Origin: Hoeflea prorocentri
GTDB lineage: Bacteria; Pseudomonadota; Alphaproteobacteria; Rhizobiales; Rhizobiaceae
NCBI RefSeq assembly: GCF_027944115.1
Contig: NZ_JAPJZI010000001.1
Location: 3,348,001 to 3,412,000 of the forward strand
DNA: 64,000 nt
Reading direction: 5' to 3'
Made by a program: the position numbers and the translations under genes. Every line of letters begins with the position of its first letter. Positions within the stretch are counted from its first letter, which is position 1. A model generated the notes under the pieces. The model was not told the DNA's origin, ran no database searches, and saw only the letters and a list, made by a program, of their open reading frames with translations. Of this stretch, positions 27,526-37,132 are shown piece by piece.

Positions 27526-28281
27526 CTAAATCAGTATCTTGCCGGAAATAAAGTCGTTGGCTTCAGCTGTTGCGGGCGATCCAAAGAACCGGTCGGTCGG
27601 CGCGTGCTCGACGACCTTTCCCCGGTGCATGAAGATGATTTCGTCACCAATGCGCCGGGCCTGGGCAAGGTCGTGGGCGATCAGCACAATGCGCATTCCG
27701 CCCTTGCTGGCGTCCTTGACCATTGCCTCAATGGTCTGCGTGGATGCCGGATCAAGGCTTGATGTCGGCTCATCCAGGAACAGCAGATCAGGCGCAGTCG
27801 CCAGAGCTCTGGCAAGGGCAAGACGCTGCATCTCGCCTCCGGACAACACTCTAGCGGAGGAGTTCATGAGAGCCGATAGCCCTGCTGCTTCAAGCGCATG
27901 TCCGGCCCGTTCCCGCGCCTCGGCGTTGCCGTAACCGACAGAGCGCAGCGCATATTCAATGTTGGACCGGGCGGAGCGGCGCAGCAGGACCGGTCGTTGA
28001 AGAACCATGCCAAAACGGCAGTAGCGCTGCCGGTCCGGCCGCACGCCATTCCACAGCACAACTCCGCTGTCCGGTCTGCGCAGACCGGCCATGACATTCA
28101 GAAGCAGCGACTTTCCGGCCCCGTTGGGCCCGACCAGTACCGTGGTACCGGTGCCGCCGATCGTCAGGGACGGAACATCGAGAAGCACCCTGCCCTTGCG
28201 GCGCACGAACAGCCGTTCCGCCGTAACCGGCAAGATCGGTTTGGTCGCCGTTTGCAGCGGGGAACGGTGCGCATCACGCAT
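27526..28281 (-). CDS. tupC: Tungstate ABC transporter ATP-binding protein
   Basis: The protein is about 251 aa with Walker A GPNGAGKS, signature LSGGEMQRLALARAL and Walker B LLFLDEPTSSLDP. The ATG at 28281 overlaps the permease stop by 8 nt (ATGCGTGA). The open frame running to 28407 is a shadow of the permease gene. It energises tungstate uptake with TupA and TupB. Confidence 0.85.
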   Translation of the reverse strand: MRDAHRSPLQTATKPILPVTAERLFVRRKGRVLLDVPSLTIGGTGTTVLVGPNGAGKSLLLNVMAGLRRPDSGVVLWNGVRPDRQRYCRFGMVLQRPVLLRRSARSNIEYALRSVGYGNAEARERAGHALEAAGLSALMNSSARVLSGGEMQRLALARALATAPDLLFLDEPTSSLDPASTQTIEAMVKDASKGGMRIVLIAHDLAQARRIGDEIIFMHRGKVVEHAPTDRFFGSPATAEANDFISGKILI

Positions 28282-28981
28282 AGGCGGATCGCTCTGCAGC
28301 CGCACGCAGCAGATAAACCAGCGCATTGACGGCAAACGCCAGGACCACCAGCACAATGCCGAGGCCCAGCGCCAGTGCGAGATTGCCCTTAGACGTTTCC
28401 AGTGCAATCGCCGTCGTCATGACCCGCGTGACATGGTTGATGTTTCCGCCAACGATAATCACGGCGCCGACCTCTGCGATCGCCCGGCCGAAGCCGGCAA
28501 GCAACGCCGTCATCAGACTGTAGCGCCCCTCCCATAAAAGCGTCCGCAGCCGTGACAGCGGCCCAAGCCCGAAGAGCATAAGCTGGTCGCGATATTCCGC
28601 GTTGAGGTCTTCAAGGGTCTGCCTTGTCAGCGCCGCAATGATGGGCACGACGAGGATCGTCTGCGCAATGATCATCGCGGTCGGCGTATAAAGAAGCTGA
28701 AGCGGCCCGAGCGCACCGGCATTCGACAGCAGAAGATAAACGACCAGACCGACAACGACGGGCGGCAGACCCATCAGCGCGGTTACCGTTACGATGACAA
28801 CACCGCGGCCCGGAAAGCGCGATACGGCAATAAAAGCGCCCATCGGCAAGCCAATGATCGCGGCGATGACCACAGCTGTGACGCTGACCCTTAAAGAAAG
28901 CCAGACGATTTCCAGGAGGCCCGGATTGAGGCCCATAACCAGCCGAAAAGCTTCGGGAAAGGATGCGGCAAAGTCCTGCAT
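28274..28981 (-). CDS. tupB: Tungstate ABC transporter permease
   Basis: The protein is 235 aa with five to six hydrophobic segments. It has the MGLPPVVVGLVVYLLLS motif shared by molybdate/tungstate permeases and an EAA-type loop around FGLGPLSRLRTLLWE. It heads the tupBCA operon. About 147 bases upstream separate it from the EAL gene, so it probably has its own promoter; a TTGACG at roughly 29027-29032 on the minus strand could be a -35. Confidence 0.85.
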   Translation of the reverse strand: MQDFAASFPEAFRLVMGLNPGLLEIVWLSLRVSVTAVVIAAIIGLPMGAFIAVSRFPGRGVVIVTVTALMGLPPVVVGLVVYLLLSNAGALGPLQLLYTPTAMIIAQTILVVPIIAALTRQTLEDLNAEYRDQLMLFGLGPLSRLRTLLWEGRYSLMTALLAGFGRAIAEVGAVIIVGGNINHVTRVMTTAIALETSKGNLALALGLGIVLVVLAFAVNALVYLLRAAAERSAYA

Positions 28982-29128
28982 TTTCAGTGCACTGCCCGAT
29001 TTATGAGGAACAATGCGCTTTTTAATACGTCAAGTCAGACCGTCGTCATACCCAAAACGGCAAAATTGACGGAACCAGTGTCGATTTCGCCGACCGGTGG
29101 ATTGACGTGCGGGCAGCCGATCGCAAAA

Positions 29129-30466
29129 TCAGGTGTAGTGCTCGGATGCGCGGATCAGATCTTCTACGTCACCCGCCGGCATCGGCTTTCCGTAAAGGTA
29201 GCCCTGGCCGAATACACATCCGAGCTGCAGCAGCTTTGCAGCCTGCTCGACGGTTTCAATTCCCTCGGCGATGACCTCAAGATCAAGCCCGTCGCACAAT
29301 GCGATGATCGCCTTGACGATATGTTCGGACGGACGGTCCCTGGTTATCTCGGAGACAAAGGCGCGATCGACTTTGACCTTGTCCAGCGATATCTCGCGCA
29401 GCCGGCCAAGGCTTGACTGCCCGGTGCCGAAATCATCCAGCGAAATCGAAACGCCCTCGGCATGGAGCCGGTCGATAATATTGTTGGCGATGGCGGCATC
29501 GGCCATGACTGCCGTCTCGGTGATTTCCAGTCCCAGCCGCGCGGGCTCAAGGCCGACTTCGCCAATAACGGCCATGATTCTGCCGTGCGTTGCCGGATCG
29601 ACCAGCTGAACTGAAGACAGATTGAAGGAAAGATATTTGTCGTGCGGCCAGCTGAGCGCCGCCCGGGCCGCCTTTTTCAACAGGACATCGGTCAGGGAAA
29701 CGATAATGCCGCGTTCCTCGGCCAGCGGGATGAAGGTGGCCGGCGATACCTGACCGAGTTCATCGTCATACCAGCGCGCCAGCGCTTCGAAACCAATCGG
29801 CACACCCGTTCTCAGGTCAACGATGGGCTGAAAGAGGACATCCACTTCATCGGCGATAACGGCCCGGCGCAGCGCCTGCTCGAGTTGCGTCGCGCGCTTC
29901 ATCTCTTCGGCAATATCGACCGAATAGAGGGTTACCTGCCCATGTCCCCGCCGTTTCGATCGGTAGAGAGCCGTATCGGCATTCTCCATCAGATGCTTGT
30001 AGTCCTCGCCGGCATAGGGGTAGATCGCAAGGCCGACGGATGCCGACAGACGCACTGTCCTGGAACCGAGATCATACGGCGCGGAAAGCACTTCCTGGAA
30101 CAATTCGCTGTTCTTTTCCGCACTGGCTTCGTCGAAGACCAAGGGCAAAACAAAGGCGAACGCGTCATTTTCCAACCGGGTGACAACGGCCTCCGGCGGC
30201 ATGCACGCGCGCAGCCGGTGCGCCACCTGGCACAAGATGTCATCGCCGGCGGCGCGACCGAAAAGGTCGTTGATCGGCCGGAAGCCATCGATATTGACAA
30301 GACCAATGGTAAAGGGCGCCGGATCGAGCGAACGCTCACGCACCAGTTTCGTTATTTTCTCACGCAGCCTCGTCCTGTTGCCGAGACCGGTCAAAGGATC
30401 CGTATAGGAAATCGCGTCCGCCCCGCCCATGGCCTGTGTGTGACCCGGGGCCAGTTCAACTGACAT
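29129..30466 (-). CDS. Degenerate-GGDEF/EAL protein, likely c-di-GMP phosphodiesterase
   Basis: The protein is 445 aa. Residues about 20-180 form a GGDEF domain (DPLTGLGNR, NIDGFRPINDLFG), but the active-site motif reads ENDAF (99-103) instead of GGDEF. Cyclase activity is therefore unlikely. Residues about 195-440 form an EAL domain with FEALARW (227-229), LSFNLSS, LEITET, LDDFGTG, KVDRAFV, EGIET and GQGYLYGKPM, so phosphodiesterase residues look intact. There are no membrane segments or sensor domain. The start at 30466 has GGAAGAGG upstream. Confidence 0.88.
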   Translation of the reverse strand: MSVELAPGHTQAMGGADAISYTDPLTGLGNRTRLREKITKLVRERSLDPAPFTIGLVNIDGFRPINDLFGRAAGDDILCQVAHRLRACMPPEAVVTRLENDAFAFVLPLVFDEASAEKNSELFQEVLSAPYDLGSRTVRLSASVGLAIYPYAGEDYKHLMENADTALYRSKRRGHGQVTLYSVDIAEEMKRATQLEQALRRAVIADEVDVLFQPIVDLRTGVPIGFEALARWYDDELGQVSPATFIPLAEERGIIVSLTDVLLKKAARAALSWPHDKYLSFNLSSVQLVDPATHGRIMAVIGEVGLEPARLGLEITETAVMADAAIANNIIDRLHAEGVSISLDDFGTGQSSLGRLREISLDKVKVDRAFVSEITRDRPSEHIVKAIIALCDGLDLEVIAEGIETVEQAAKLLQLGCVFGQGYLYGKPMPAGDVEDLIRASEHYT

Positions 30467-30777
30467 CGCCTCTTCCTTGCGCCCTGATGGTGGAGGAGCA
30501 CCATATTCTGCTTTAGAAAATGACCCACGCAGGTTAAAAAACACCTATCGGCGGGTTGTGCAATTTAGGGATGCATGCCGCAACCTGTTGAAACTCATCG
30601 GTTTCGTCCGAGAATCTGAGGAAGTTTCACTTCTGAAACCCATGTTCGACACAGCAATTACGGCGCCCACGGGTCCGGTTGTCAGCGCCGGTGACCCTGC
30701 CTCAAAGCCCGTTCAATCCGGAATATTGTGTAACCAAGCATCTTTCCTTGATCACACGAATCCGGGATGATCCGCCT
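30467..30777. other. Divergent intergenic region with a palindrome
   Basis: About 310 bases between the EAL gene and mutL. The only structure I see is a perfect inverted repeat GTTTCA-CTTC-TGAAAC at 30624-30639, a possible regulator site. No promoter elements are convincing. Confidence 0.4.
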
Positions 30778-32592
30778 ATGACCGTCAAGCAGCTTCCAGA
30801 AACGCTGATCAATCAGATCGCCGCCGGCGAAGTCATCGAACGTCCGGCGAGCGTGGCGAAGGAATTGATCGAAAATGCGGTGGACGCTGGAGCGCTCCGC
30901 ATTGAGGTCGCGACCGCCGGTGGCGGCAAGGCGCTTGTCCGGGTTGCGGACGACGGATGCGGCATGACGCGAGACGATCTGGCGCTTGCGGTGCGGCGTC
31001 ACTGCACCTCGAAGATCACCGATCAAATCGACAGCATCGATACGCTGGGATTTCGGGGTGAGGCCCTGCCTTCCATCGGTTCCGTCGCTAAACTGAAGAT
31101 CCAGAGCCGGACGGGCAATTCGGACAGCGGATACGAAGCGAGCATTCAGGGCGGGAAGGAAGAGCCTGTCCGACCCGCGCCGACCAACCCAGGCACGATC
31201 GTTGAGGTGCGCGATCTGTTTTACGCGACACCGGCCCGGCTGAAATTTCTCAAAAGCGACCGGGCGGAATCGGGCGCGATCACCGAAGTGTTCAAACGGA
31301 TCGCCATTGCCTTTCCGCATGTGCGCATGACCCTTTCGGGCACCGACCGGTCCACAATCGACTATCCGGCGACCGGCGAAGACAGGCTGGCGCGCATCCG
31401 TCAGGTACTCGGCAAGGACTTTGCGGACAATGCCATCGCAATCGATGCCGGGCGCGAAGCGGTGCGGCTTTCCGGATTTGCCTGCGTTCCGACCTACAAT
31501 CGCGCCAATTCGCTGCAGCAATTTGCATTCGTCAACGGCCGGCCAGTGCAGGACAAGCTCATAATGTCAGCGCTGCGCGGGGCCTATGCCGATACGATTC
31601 CGCGTGGTCGCTATCCGGTCGCCGTGCTGTTTATTGAACTCGACCCGTCCCTCGTGGACGTCAATGTCCACCCGGCGAAGGCCGATGTGCGCTTTCGTGA
31701 CCCCGGTCTTTTGCGCGGTTTGATCGTCGGCGCAATCCGCCAGGCCCTGAGCCGCGAAGGCGACAGGTCCTCAAGCCTTGGCGCACAGGACCTTAGCGCA
31801 GCCTTCCGGCCTCAGTTCGGTCCCGGCTCCGGCCGTTTTTCTGCGGAACGGTTCGAAAAAACAAGCGGTTATAATCCGGCCGACTCGCCCTTCAGACCGC
31901 ACGACGCCGGTCCGCCTTCGGGATTTTCGGAAGACGCACAGAGTGGTTTTGAAGCCTTTGCGCAACCCACGGCGCGCAATGATGCGTTTGAGGCACACTC
32001 ACCCTCGCCGGATCATCCGCTCGGAGCGGCGCGTGCCCAGTTGCATGAGAACTATATCGTGGCACAGACCGGCGACGGGCTCGTTATTGTCGATCAGCAC
32101 GCGGCGCATGAAAGACTGGTTTACGAAGGTCTCAAACGGTCACTCGCATCGGGCGACACGCCCGCGCAGCGTCTTTTGATACCGGAGGTCGTGGAGCTGC
32201 CGGAGGAGGATTGCGACCGGCTTATGGTTCACAGCGACGCGCTGGCGAAACTTGGCCTTGTTATCGAGCGTTTCGGGCCGGGGGCCGTCGCCGTAAGGGA
32301 AACACCGGCCATTCTCGGTGAGATCGATGCCGCCGGACTTGTGCGCGAACTGTGCGATGAAGTGGCTGAATGGAATGATGCCGGCGGCCTGAAAGCCAGG
32401 ATTGACTATGTCGCCGCCACTATGGCATGCCACGGATCGGTGCGGTCCGGGCGGCGCCTGACGCCTGAGGAGATGAACAGCCTGCTTCGGCAGATGGAAG
32501 ACACGCCGGGCTCAGGGCAGTGCAATCACGGGCGGCCGACCTATATTGAGTTGAAATTGTCTGATATCGAAAAACTGTTCGGCAGACGATAG
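30778..32592 (+). CDS. mutL: DNA mismatch repair protein MutL
   Basis: The protein is 604 aa. The N-terminal GHKL ATPase has [31 protein letters not shown] and [11 protein letters not shown] variable linker (about 340-415) leads to a C-terminal domain with [12 protein letters not shown] at about 439-450. That is the DQHA-x2-E-x4-E endonuclease motif of nicking MutL proteins, with [10 protein letters not shown] and CNHGRPT also present. It should therefore nick DNA itself, consistent with species lacking MutH. The ATG at 30778 begins the conserved domain; the longer frame from 30679 is leader. Confidence 0.95.
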   Translation: MTVKQLPETLINQIAAGEVIERPASVAKELIENAVDAGALRIEVATAGGGKALVRVADDGCGMTRDDLALAVRRHCTSKITDQIDSIDTLGFRGEALPSIGSVAKLKIQSRTGNSDSGYEASIQGGKEEPVRPAPTNPGTIVEVRDLFYATPARLKFLKSDRAESGAITEVFKRIAIAFPHVRMTLSGTDRSTIDYPATGEDRLARIRQVLGKDFADNAIAIDAGREAVRLSGFACVPTYNRANSLQQFAFVNGRPVQDKLIMSALRGAYADTIPRGRYPVAVLFIELDPSLVDVNVHPAKADVRFRDPGLLRGLIVGAIRQALSREGDRSSSLGAQDLSAAFRPQFGPGSGRFSAERFEKTSGYNPADSPFRPHDAGPPSGFSEDAQSGFEAFAQPTARNDAFEAHSPSPDHPLGAARAQLHENYIVAQTGDGLVIVDQHAAHERLVYEGLKRSLASGDTPAQRLLIPEVVELPEEDCDRLMVHSDALAKLGLVIERFGPGAVAVRETPAILGEIDAAGLVRELCDEVAEWNDAGGLKARIDYVAATMACHGSVRSGRRLTPEEMNSLLRQMEDTPGSGQCNHGRPTYIELKLSDIEKLFGRR

Positions 32593-32614
32593 CGCGGTTT
32601 GACAGGATACGGGA

Positions 32615-32842
32615 ATGAACAGATTTGAAGGACATGGCTCCGGCGAGGCAAAAATACGTTATCTCGACGCGGATTTTCAGGTCATTTCGCCCGGATCCCA
32701 TGTGCGATGTGCGATCACCGGCGAGCTCATCCCGCTGGACGAGTTGAAATACTGGAGCGTTGCGCGCCAGGAACCCTATGTCGATGTACGGGCATCGGTT
32801 GCAGCCGACGAACGCGCCGGTATCCTGCCGACACAGAAGTAA
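32615..32842 (+). CDS. DUF2093 domain-containing small protein
   Basis: The protein is 75 aa, with IRYLDADFQVISPGSHVRCAITGELIPLDELKYWSV matching DUF2093. This small family is conserved in Hyphomicrobiales and normally lies just after mutL, as here. Function is unknown. A CAIT cysteine and a repeated VxCAxTG-like segment suggest a small compact fold. It converges with lpxK with only 3 bases between. Confidence 0.85.
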   Translation: MNRFEGHGSGEAKIRYLDADFQVISPGSHVRCAITGELIPLDELKYWSVARQEPYVDVRASVAADERAGILPTQK

Positions 32843-32845
32843 TCT

Positions 32846-33871
32846 CTAGAGCAGAGCCTTTTTCTTGAAAGACTGGACCGTCTGCTCAACAAATGTCTGA
32901 GCAAGCCCGGGCGGATCGAATTCCAGCTGTACTTCAAGCACGTCCGATTTTTCCGCAAGCTCGGCGACCTTGCCCCTGGCATGCCTGAGCCTGACCATAT
33001 CCTTGGCCGTGGTGACCAGTTGCAAATCCCGGGCGCTGGCCGTGTCGAGCAGATCAGTGGCCTCATCCTCGACAAAATGGTGGTGATCGCCGAAACCTCG
33101 GGCATCGACTATATCGGCACCGGCTGAGTTCAGGCTGACAAAGAACTTTTCCGGATTTCCGATGGCTGCATAGGCCAGAACCTTCTTGCGCCGAAAACGG
33201 CGCGGCCTGATCACCTTGAGCTTTGCCTCATAGACCGGCTTGGCAGCCCGCCCGGCAACGCGGATGACCGGGTGAGCCTCCGGCCCGTCGCCGATCACAA
33301 GCAGCGCCGAGGCATGCCGCATCTGATCAACCATCGGCGCACGCACAGGCCCGCCGGGTATGACATGGCCATTGCCGATACCACGCAAGGAATCCACAAC
33401 CATTAGCGCAAAGTCGAAACGTACCGCCGCGCTTTGGAAACCATCATCCATGATGATGAAGTCGGCGCCTTCCTCAATGAGCCGTGCCGCACCGGCCGCC
33501 CGTTCGGGCGACACCACGGTCAGCGCCTTTTGTGCAAGCAGCAAGGGCTCGTCACCGACGTCTCCGGCGTTGTGGTGATCTGTATCGACCACAGTTGCCG
33601 TGCGAATGCTGCCGCCATAGCCGCGCGACAGGAAACCGGGCTTCAATCCGGCCTTTTTCGCCGCGGCGCAAAGGGCCAGGGCGGTGGGTGTCTTGCCCGC
33701 GCCACCGACGGTGAAATTGCCGACGCACAGAACCGGCACATCAACCGCCACCCGAGGCGCATTTTCCATGCGGGATCGCGCCACTACGCCGTAGATCCAG
33801 GATATCGGAGCCAGCGACCAGGCCCGCCAGTCAGCCTTCGTCCACCAGAATGGGGGCGCTTCGCTTACCAT
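32846..33871 (-). CDS. lpxK: Tetraacyldisaccharide 4'-kinase
   Basis: The protein is 341 aa with the P-loop VGNFTVGGAGKTPT (about 51-64), the SRGYGG segment and DDGFQ, all standard for LpxK. It phosphorylates the 4' position of the lipid A disaccharide precursor at the inner membrane. It overlaps waaA by 7 nt and ends the waaA-lpxK part of a lipid A operon. Confidence 0.93.
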   Translation of the reverse strand: MVSEAPPFWWTKADWRAWSLAPISWIYGVVARSRMENAPRVAVDVPVLCVGNFTVGGAGKTPTALALCAAAKKAGLKPGFLSRGYGGSIRTATVVDTDHHNAGDVGDEPLLLAQKALTVVSPERAAGAARLIEEGADFIIMDDGFQSAAVRFDFALMVVDSLRGIGNGHVIPGGPVRAPMVDQMRHASALLVIGDGPEAHPVIRVAGRAAKPVYEAKLKVIRPRRFRRKKVLAYAAIGNPEKFFVSLNSAGADIVDARGFGDHHHFVEDEATDLLDTASARDLQLVTTAKDMVRLRHARGKVAELAEKSDVLEVQLEFDPPGLAQTFVEQTVQSFKKKALL

Positions 33872-35190
33872 CGCCCCAGCCGGTTACCGTCCTGATAGAG
33901 CTCAGCCTTGACGGTGAGCGGTTTGACATAAGGTTCGAGCGTGCGCACGGTCCTTGGCAGCGCACCGCTCAATTCTTCAACCGTCTTGAGGGCCGCAGCC
34001 CGCATCTTGTCGCCTGTGCGACGATTGCTGAACAGAAATTCAACCGATTTCGCAAGGGTGTCACCGTCATTGACGAGCCGTGCGCCCCCGTTTTTCAGGA
34101 GGCTGCGGTAGCTGTCCCTGAAATTCTGGACATTGCGCCCGGACAGGATGGCGCAGTCGAGCATGGCCGGTTCCAGCGGGTTGTGCCCACCCTTCCAGGT
34201 CAGCGATCCGCCGACAAAGGCGATGCTTGCCAAACGGAGATAAAGGCCCATCTCACCGATCGTATCGCCAAGATAAATCTGCGTTTCCGATGTGATGAGA
34301 TCGCCGCGGGAGCGGCGGGCGACCGCCAGACCCCGGCTGGCGAGCATGTCTTCGACCTCGTCGGCGCGCTCGGGATGACGCGGAACAATGATCGTCAATG
34401 CCTTGTGGCGCGGCTTCAAGAACTGATGCACATCGGCGGCGACCGCCTCTTCGCCCGGATGTGTCGAGACAGCGGCCCAAACGCCGCGCTCACCGATGCG
34501 GTGCTGCAGGCGGCGCAACTCCGTTTCGTCGCACACAAGCGGCTTGGTATCGACCTTGAGATTTCCCGATACGGCCACAGGGCGCGCACCCAACGCTCTG
34601 AAGCGCTCTGCATCCTCCTCCGACTGCGCAATGACCATGGACAGGTTCTCAAAAAGCGCCTCGGCAAGATGTGGCCGCCGACGCCAACTTGCAAAGGACC
34701 TGTCCGACAGGCGTCCGTTGACCAGCACCTGCGGCATGCGGCGCGCGCCCAGTTCAAGGATCGTCATCGGCCAGATTTCAGATTCGGCGATGATCGCGAG
34801 ATCCGGATGCCAATAGTCAAGGAAACGGCTGACCGCCGGCTTGAGGTCAAGCGGCACATATTGGTGGATCACCCGCCCACCAAGCCGTTCCTTTGCCACC
34901 GACGCCGAGGTGACGGTGCCGGTCGTCAAGACAACCGAAATACCCCGTTTCAGCAGTTCCTCGATCAACGGAATAACGGCGACCGTTTCGCCGACGCTTG
35001 CGGCATGTGCCCAGATCAGGGGGCCTTCAGGCCGTTCCGCGCTCGGATGGCCGTAGCGCTCGCGCCGGCGCGAGTGCTCTTCCTTGCCCTTGGTCGCCCG
35101 GAACGCAAGATAAGATCCCAGGAAGGGATAAATCGCCGCGCCAAGCCAGCGATAGGCCGTCAGGGTCACGCGCGCCCAAACGAGACTCAT
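33865..35190 (-). CDS. waaA: 3-deoxy-D-manno-octulosonic acid transferase
   Basis: The protein is 441 aa, family GT30. An N-terminal membrane anchor is followed by IWAHAASVGET (catalytic glutamate region), LTTGTVTSA, ESEIWP and FVGGSLTWKGGHNPLEPA, the nucleotide-sugar site. It adds Kdo to lipid IVA. It overlaps the DUF374 gene by 4 nt and lpxK by 7 nt, so the block is tightly coupled. Confidence 0.93.
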   Translation of the reverse strand: MSLVWARVTLTAYRWLGAAIYPFLGSYLAFRATKGKEEHSRRRERYGHPSAERPEGPLIWAHAASVGETVAVIPLIEELLKRGISVVLTTGTVTSASVAKERLGGRVIHQYVPLDLKPAVSRFLDYWHPDLAIIAESEIWPMTILELGARRMPQVLVNGRLSDRSFASWRRRPHLAEALFENLSMVIAQSEEDAERFRALGARPVAVSGNLKVDTKPLVCDETELRRLQHRIGERGVWAAVSTHPGEEAVAADVHQFLKPRHKALTIIVPRHPERADEVEDMLASRGLAVARRSRGDLITSETQIYLGDTIGEMGLYLRLASIAFVGGSLTWKGGHNPLEPAMLDCAILSGRNVQNFRDSYRSLLKNGGARLVNDGDTLAKSVEFLFSNRRTGDKMRAAALKTVEELSGALPRTVRTLEPYVKPLTVKAELYQDGNRLGRW

Positions 35191-35912
35191 GCAGATGTCC
35201 TGACTGCCCGATAGGCTTTTTCCGTTACGCTGTTCAACTCGTCAGTCACCCTTTGACGGAAGCTCTCCATCTCGGCGGTCGACACGTCGCGTGGCACATG
35301 GATGGGATCGCCAAGCTTAAGGCAAGCGCGGCCAAATGGTAAATTGATCGTCGTCTTGTCCCATGATTTTTCGATCACATGATGGCGGCTGGTGGCAATG
35401 GCCATGGGAAAGATGGGACGCCCCGAAAGTTTCGCCAGCGCGACCACCCCCTCGCCGGACTGCCGGGGGGCCCCTTTCGATATGTCGGCAATCATCACGA
35501 TGTTGAAACCATCCGCCAGGGCGTCGGTCATCGCCTTCAGGGCGCCGACACCGCCTTTTCTCCATGTCTGCGCGCGGTCCCGCCCGCCGGATCCACGTAT
35601 CACGCGCACACCGCAGCGTTTCAGAACGCGCGCATTGATTTCCGCGTCACGGCTTCTGGAAACGAGCGCGGCGACAGAGGCGTTGTCACGGTAAACAAAG
35701 GGCGCCAGCATCTGCTGACCATGCCACAGGGCGATGATGACCGGCAGCTTGCCTTCAACAGCCGCCTCCAGATCATCGGATTCGGGAACCGGGCGATTGG
35801 TGCCCTTAACGAAACGCAGGCCGTTGTGCAGGATCGCAGCCGCAACGTTCTGAAAGCCGTCGGAGGCCAGCAGTCTTTTGCCAATACGCCTGAATGCCGT
35901 GTTCAAAGCCAT
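35187..35912 (-). CDS. DUF374 lysophospholipid acyltransferase-family protein
   Basis: The protein is 241 aa with an acyltransferase-like IIALWHGQQMLAPF (HGQQ in place of HX4D), VSRSRDAEINARVLKRCGVRVIRGS and DISKGAPRQSGEGVVALAKLSG. DUF374 proteins sit before waaA in many alphaproteobacteria. They are related to LpxL-type acyltransferases and probably acylate lipid A or a phospholipid. Exact substrate is unproved. Confidence 0.85.
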   Translation of the reverse strand: MALNTAFRRIGKRLLASDGFQNVAAAILHNGLRFVKGTNRPVPESDDLEAAVEGKLPVIIALWHGQQMLAPFVYRDNASVAALVSRSRDAEINARVLKRCGVRVIRGSGGRDRAQTWRKGGVGALKAMTDALADGFNIVMIADISKGAPRQSGEGVVALAKLSGRPIFPMAIATSRHHVIEKSWDKTTINLPFGRACLKLGDPIHVPRDVSTAEMESFRQRVTDELNSVTEKAYRAVRTSA

Positions 35913-36009
35913 ACCTCGCCGCCAGCCTCGCCCCGCACTTCTTCAACCGAGGATGCCGAGAGGCTTCGGCCGCAGCGCCTGAATGTGGCCAACAGCATTT
36001 TCCGATCCG

Positions 36010-36255
36010 CTACTGCTCGCCATCTGCCTCGTCATCGGGATTGAGAAGCCTGTGCAGATGCACAATGAAATACCGCATATGGGCATTGTCAACGGTCTGC
36101 TGCGCTTTTGATTTCCACGCGGCATAGGCGGATTTGTAGTTCGGATAGATACCAACGACGTCCAGTTCTTCGAGGTCCCGGAAGCGCACTTCATCGAGCG
36201 AATCCAGCTCTCCGCCGAACACCAGATGCAATAATTGTTTTTCGTCGGTCTCCAT
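36010..36255 (-). CDS. DUF4170 domain-containing small protein
   Basis: The protein is 81 aa, with LHLVFGGEL, FRDLEELDVVGIYPNYKSAYAAWKSKAQQTVDNAHMRYFIVHLHRLL. It matches DUF4170, a family usually found between cysQ and the Kdo/lipid A genes in Hyphomicrobiales. Function is unknown. The start at 36255 has GGAG about 6 nt upstream; the longer frame to 36480 overlaps cysQ and is not credible. Confidence 0.82.
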   Translation of the reverse strand: METDEKQLLHLVFGGELDSLDEVRFRDLEELDVVGIYPNYKSAYAAWKSKAQQTVDNAHMRYFIVHLHRLLNPDDEADGEQ

Positions 36256-36340
36256 CACGCTCTCCATTGCCACGGATACATGCCGAACGGGCATGGCTGA
36301 CGCAAATGCCTGTCCGCAGGGCGGTTTGCTGCAATTTGAC

Positions 36341-37132
36341 TCAAAGGTCAATGCTGCGAGCAACGTTCCCAAGTTCCGACAACAAATCGCCGGAGCCGGC
36401 AATGAGCAGGCCGTGGCTGACATCGCTCTTGTTGTAGCAGATTTGCGAGCCCTTTCGGTCGAGAAGCGCACCGCCCGCATTGCGAAGAATAAGGTCGGCG
36501 GCGGCTAGATCCCAATCATGGGAGTTGGGCTTGACCAGCGTTCCGTCCAGCCGCCCGTCAGCAACCATCGCAATCCGGTAAGCAAGCGAGGGAATGTGAC
36601 CGGACCGCGTGATACGGTCGACAAACCCCTCCGGAAGGTGTTTGAAAAGCGTCTTCGGCATCGACAGAACCATCTGATCACGTGTGCTGTCGATGCGGAG
36701 CGGCGCGCCATCCTTTACGGATGCGGCTCCGATCGAGGCCTCAAAAACTTCACCGCGGGCAGGGCAAGCCAGCACCCCGCACTGGACTTCGCCGCTCCTT
36801 ACGACTGCGATACTGACGCACCACATGTCTTCGCCATGGACAAAGGCCCGTGTGCCGTCGATCGGATCGACGACAAACACGCTCTGCCGGTCCAGCCGTG
36901 ACCGATCGTCCTCGGTTTCCTCAGAGAGCCAGCCATAGTCCGATCGTGCGCTGCACAGCGAATCGCGAAGAAAGCGGTCAACCGCGATGTCGGCTTCGGT
37001 TACAGGCGACGTGCCGTTCTTGTACCAGACTTCGGGGTCCTTTTGAAAATACCCCATCGCAATCCGCGCTCCCTCGAGCGCGGCTTCGCGTATAAGCGCC
37101 AGGTCCGCAAGCGCAACACTATTTTCCGGCAA
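36341..37132 (-). CDS. cysQ: 3'(2'),5'-bisphosphate nucleotidase CysQ / inositol monophosphatase family
   Basis: The protein is 263 aa with metal-site motifs WLSEETED, DPIDGTRAF and HDWDLAAADLIL of the IMPase superfamily. Members of this subgroup remove the 3' phosphate from PAP during sulfate assimilation; inositol phosphatase activity is an alternative. It overlaps the pmbA 3' end by 14 nt and lies upstream of the lipid A genes, the common order in Hyphomicrobiales. Confidence 0.85.
   Translation of the reverse strand: MPENSVALADLALIREAALEGARIAMGYFQKDPEVWYKNGTSPVTEADIAVDRFLRDSLCSARSDYGWLSEETEDDRSRLDRQSVFVVDPIDGTRAFVHGEDMWCVSIAVVRSGEVQCGVLACPARGEVFEASIGAASVKDGAPLRIDSTRDQMVLSMPKTLFKHLPEGFVDRITRSGHIPSLAYRIAMVADGRLDGTLVKPNSHDWDLAAADLILRNAGGALLDRKGSQICYNKSDVSHGLLIAGSGDLLSELGNVARSIDL

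Noticed and set aside
33850..35214. Very long plus-strand open frame (over 450 codons) opposite waaA
   Set aside because: High GC shadow frame; waaA on the minus strand has all GT30 motifs and tight overlaps with its neighbours.
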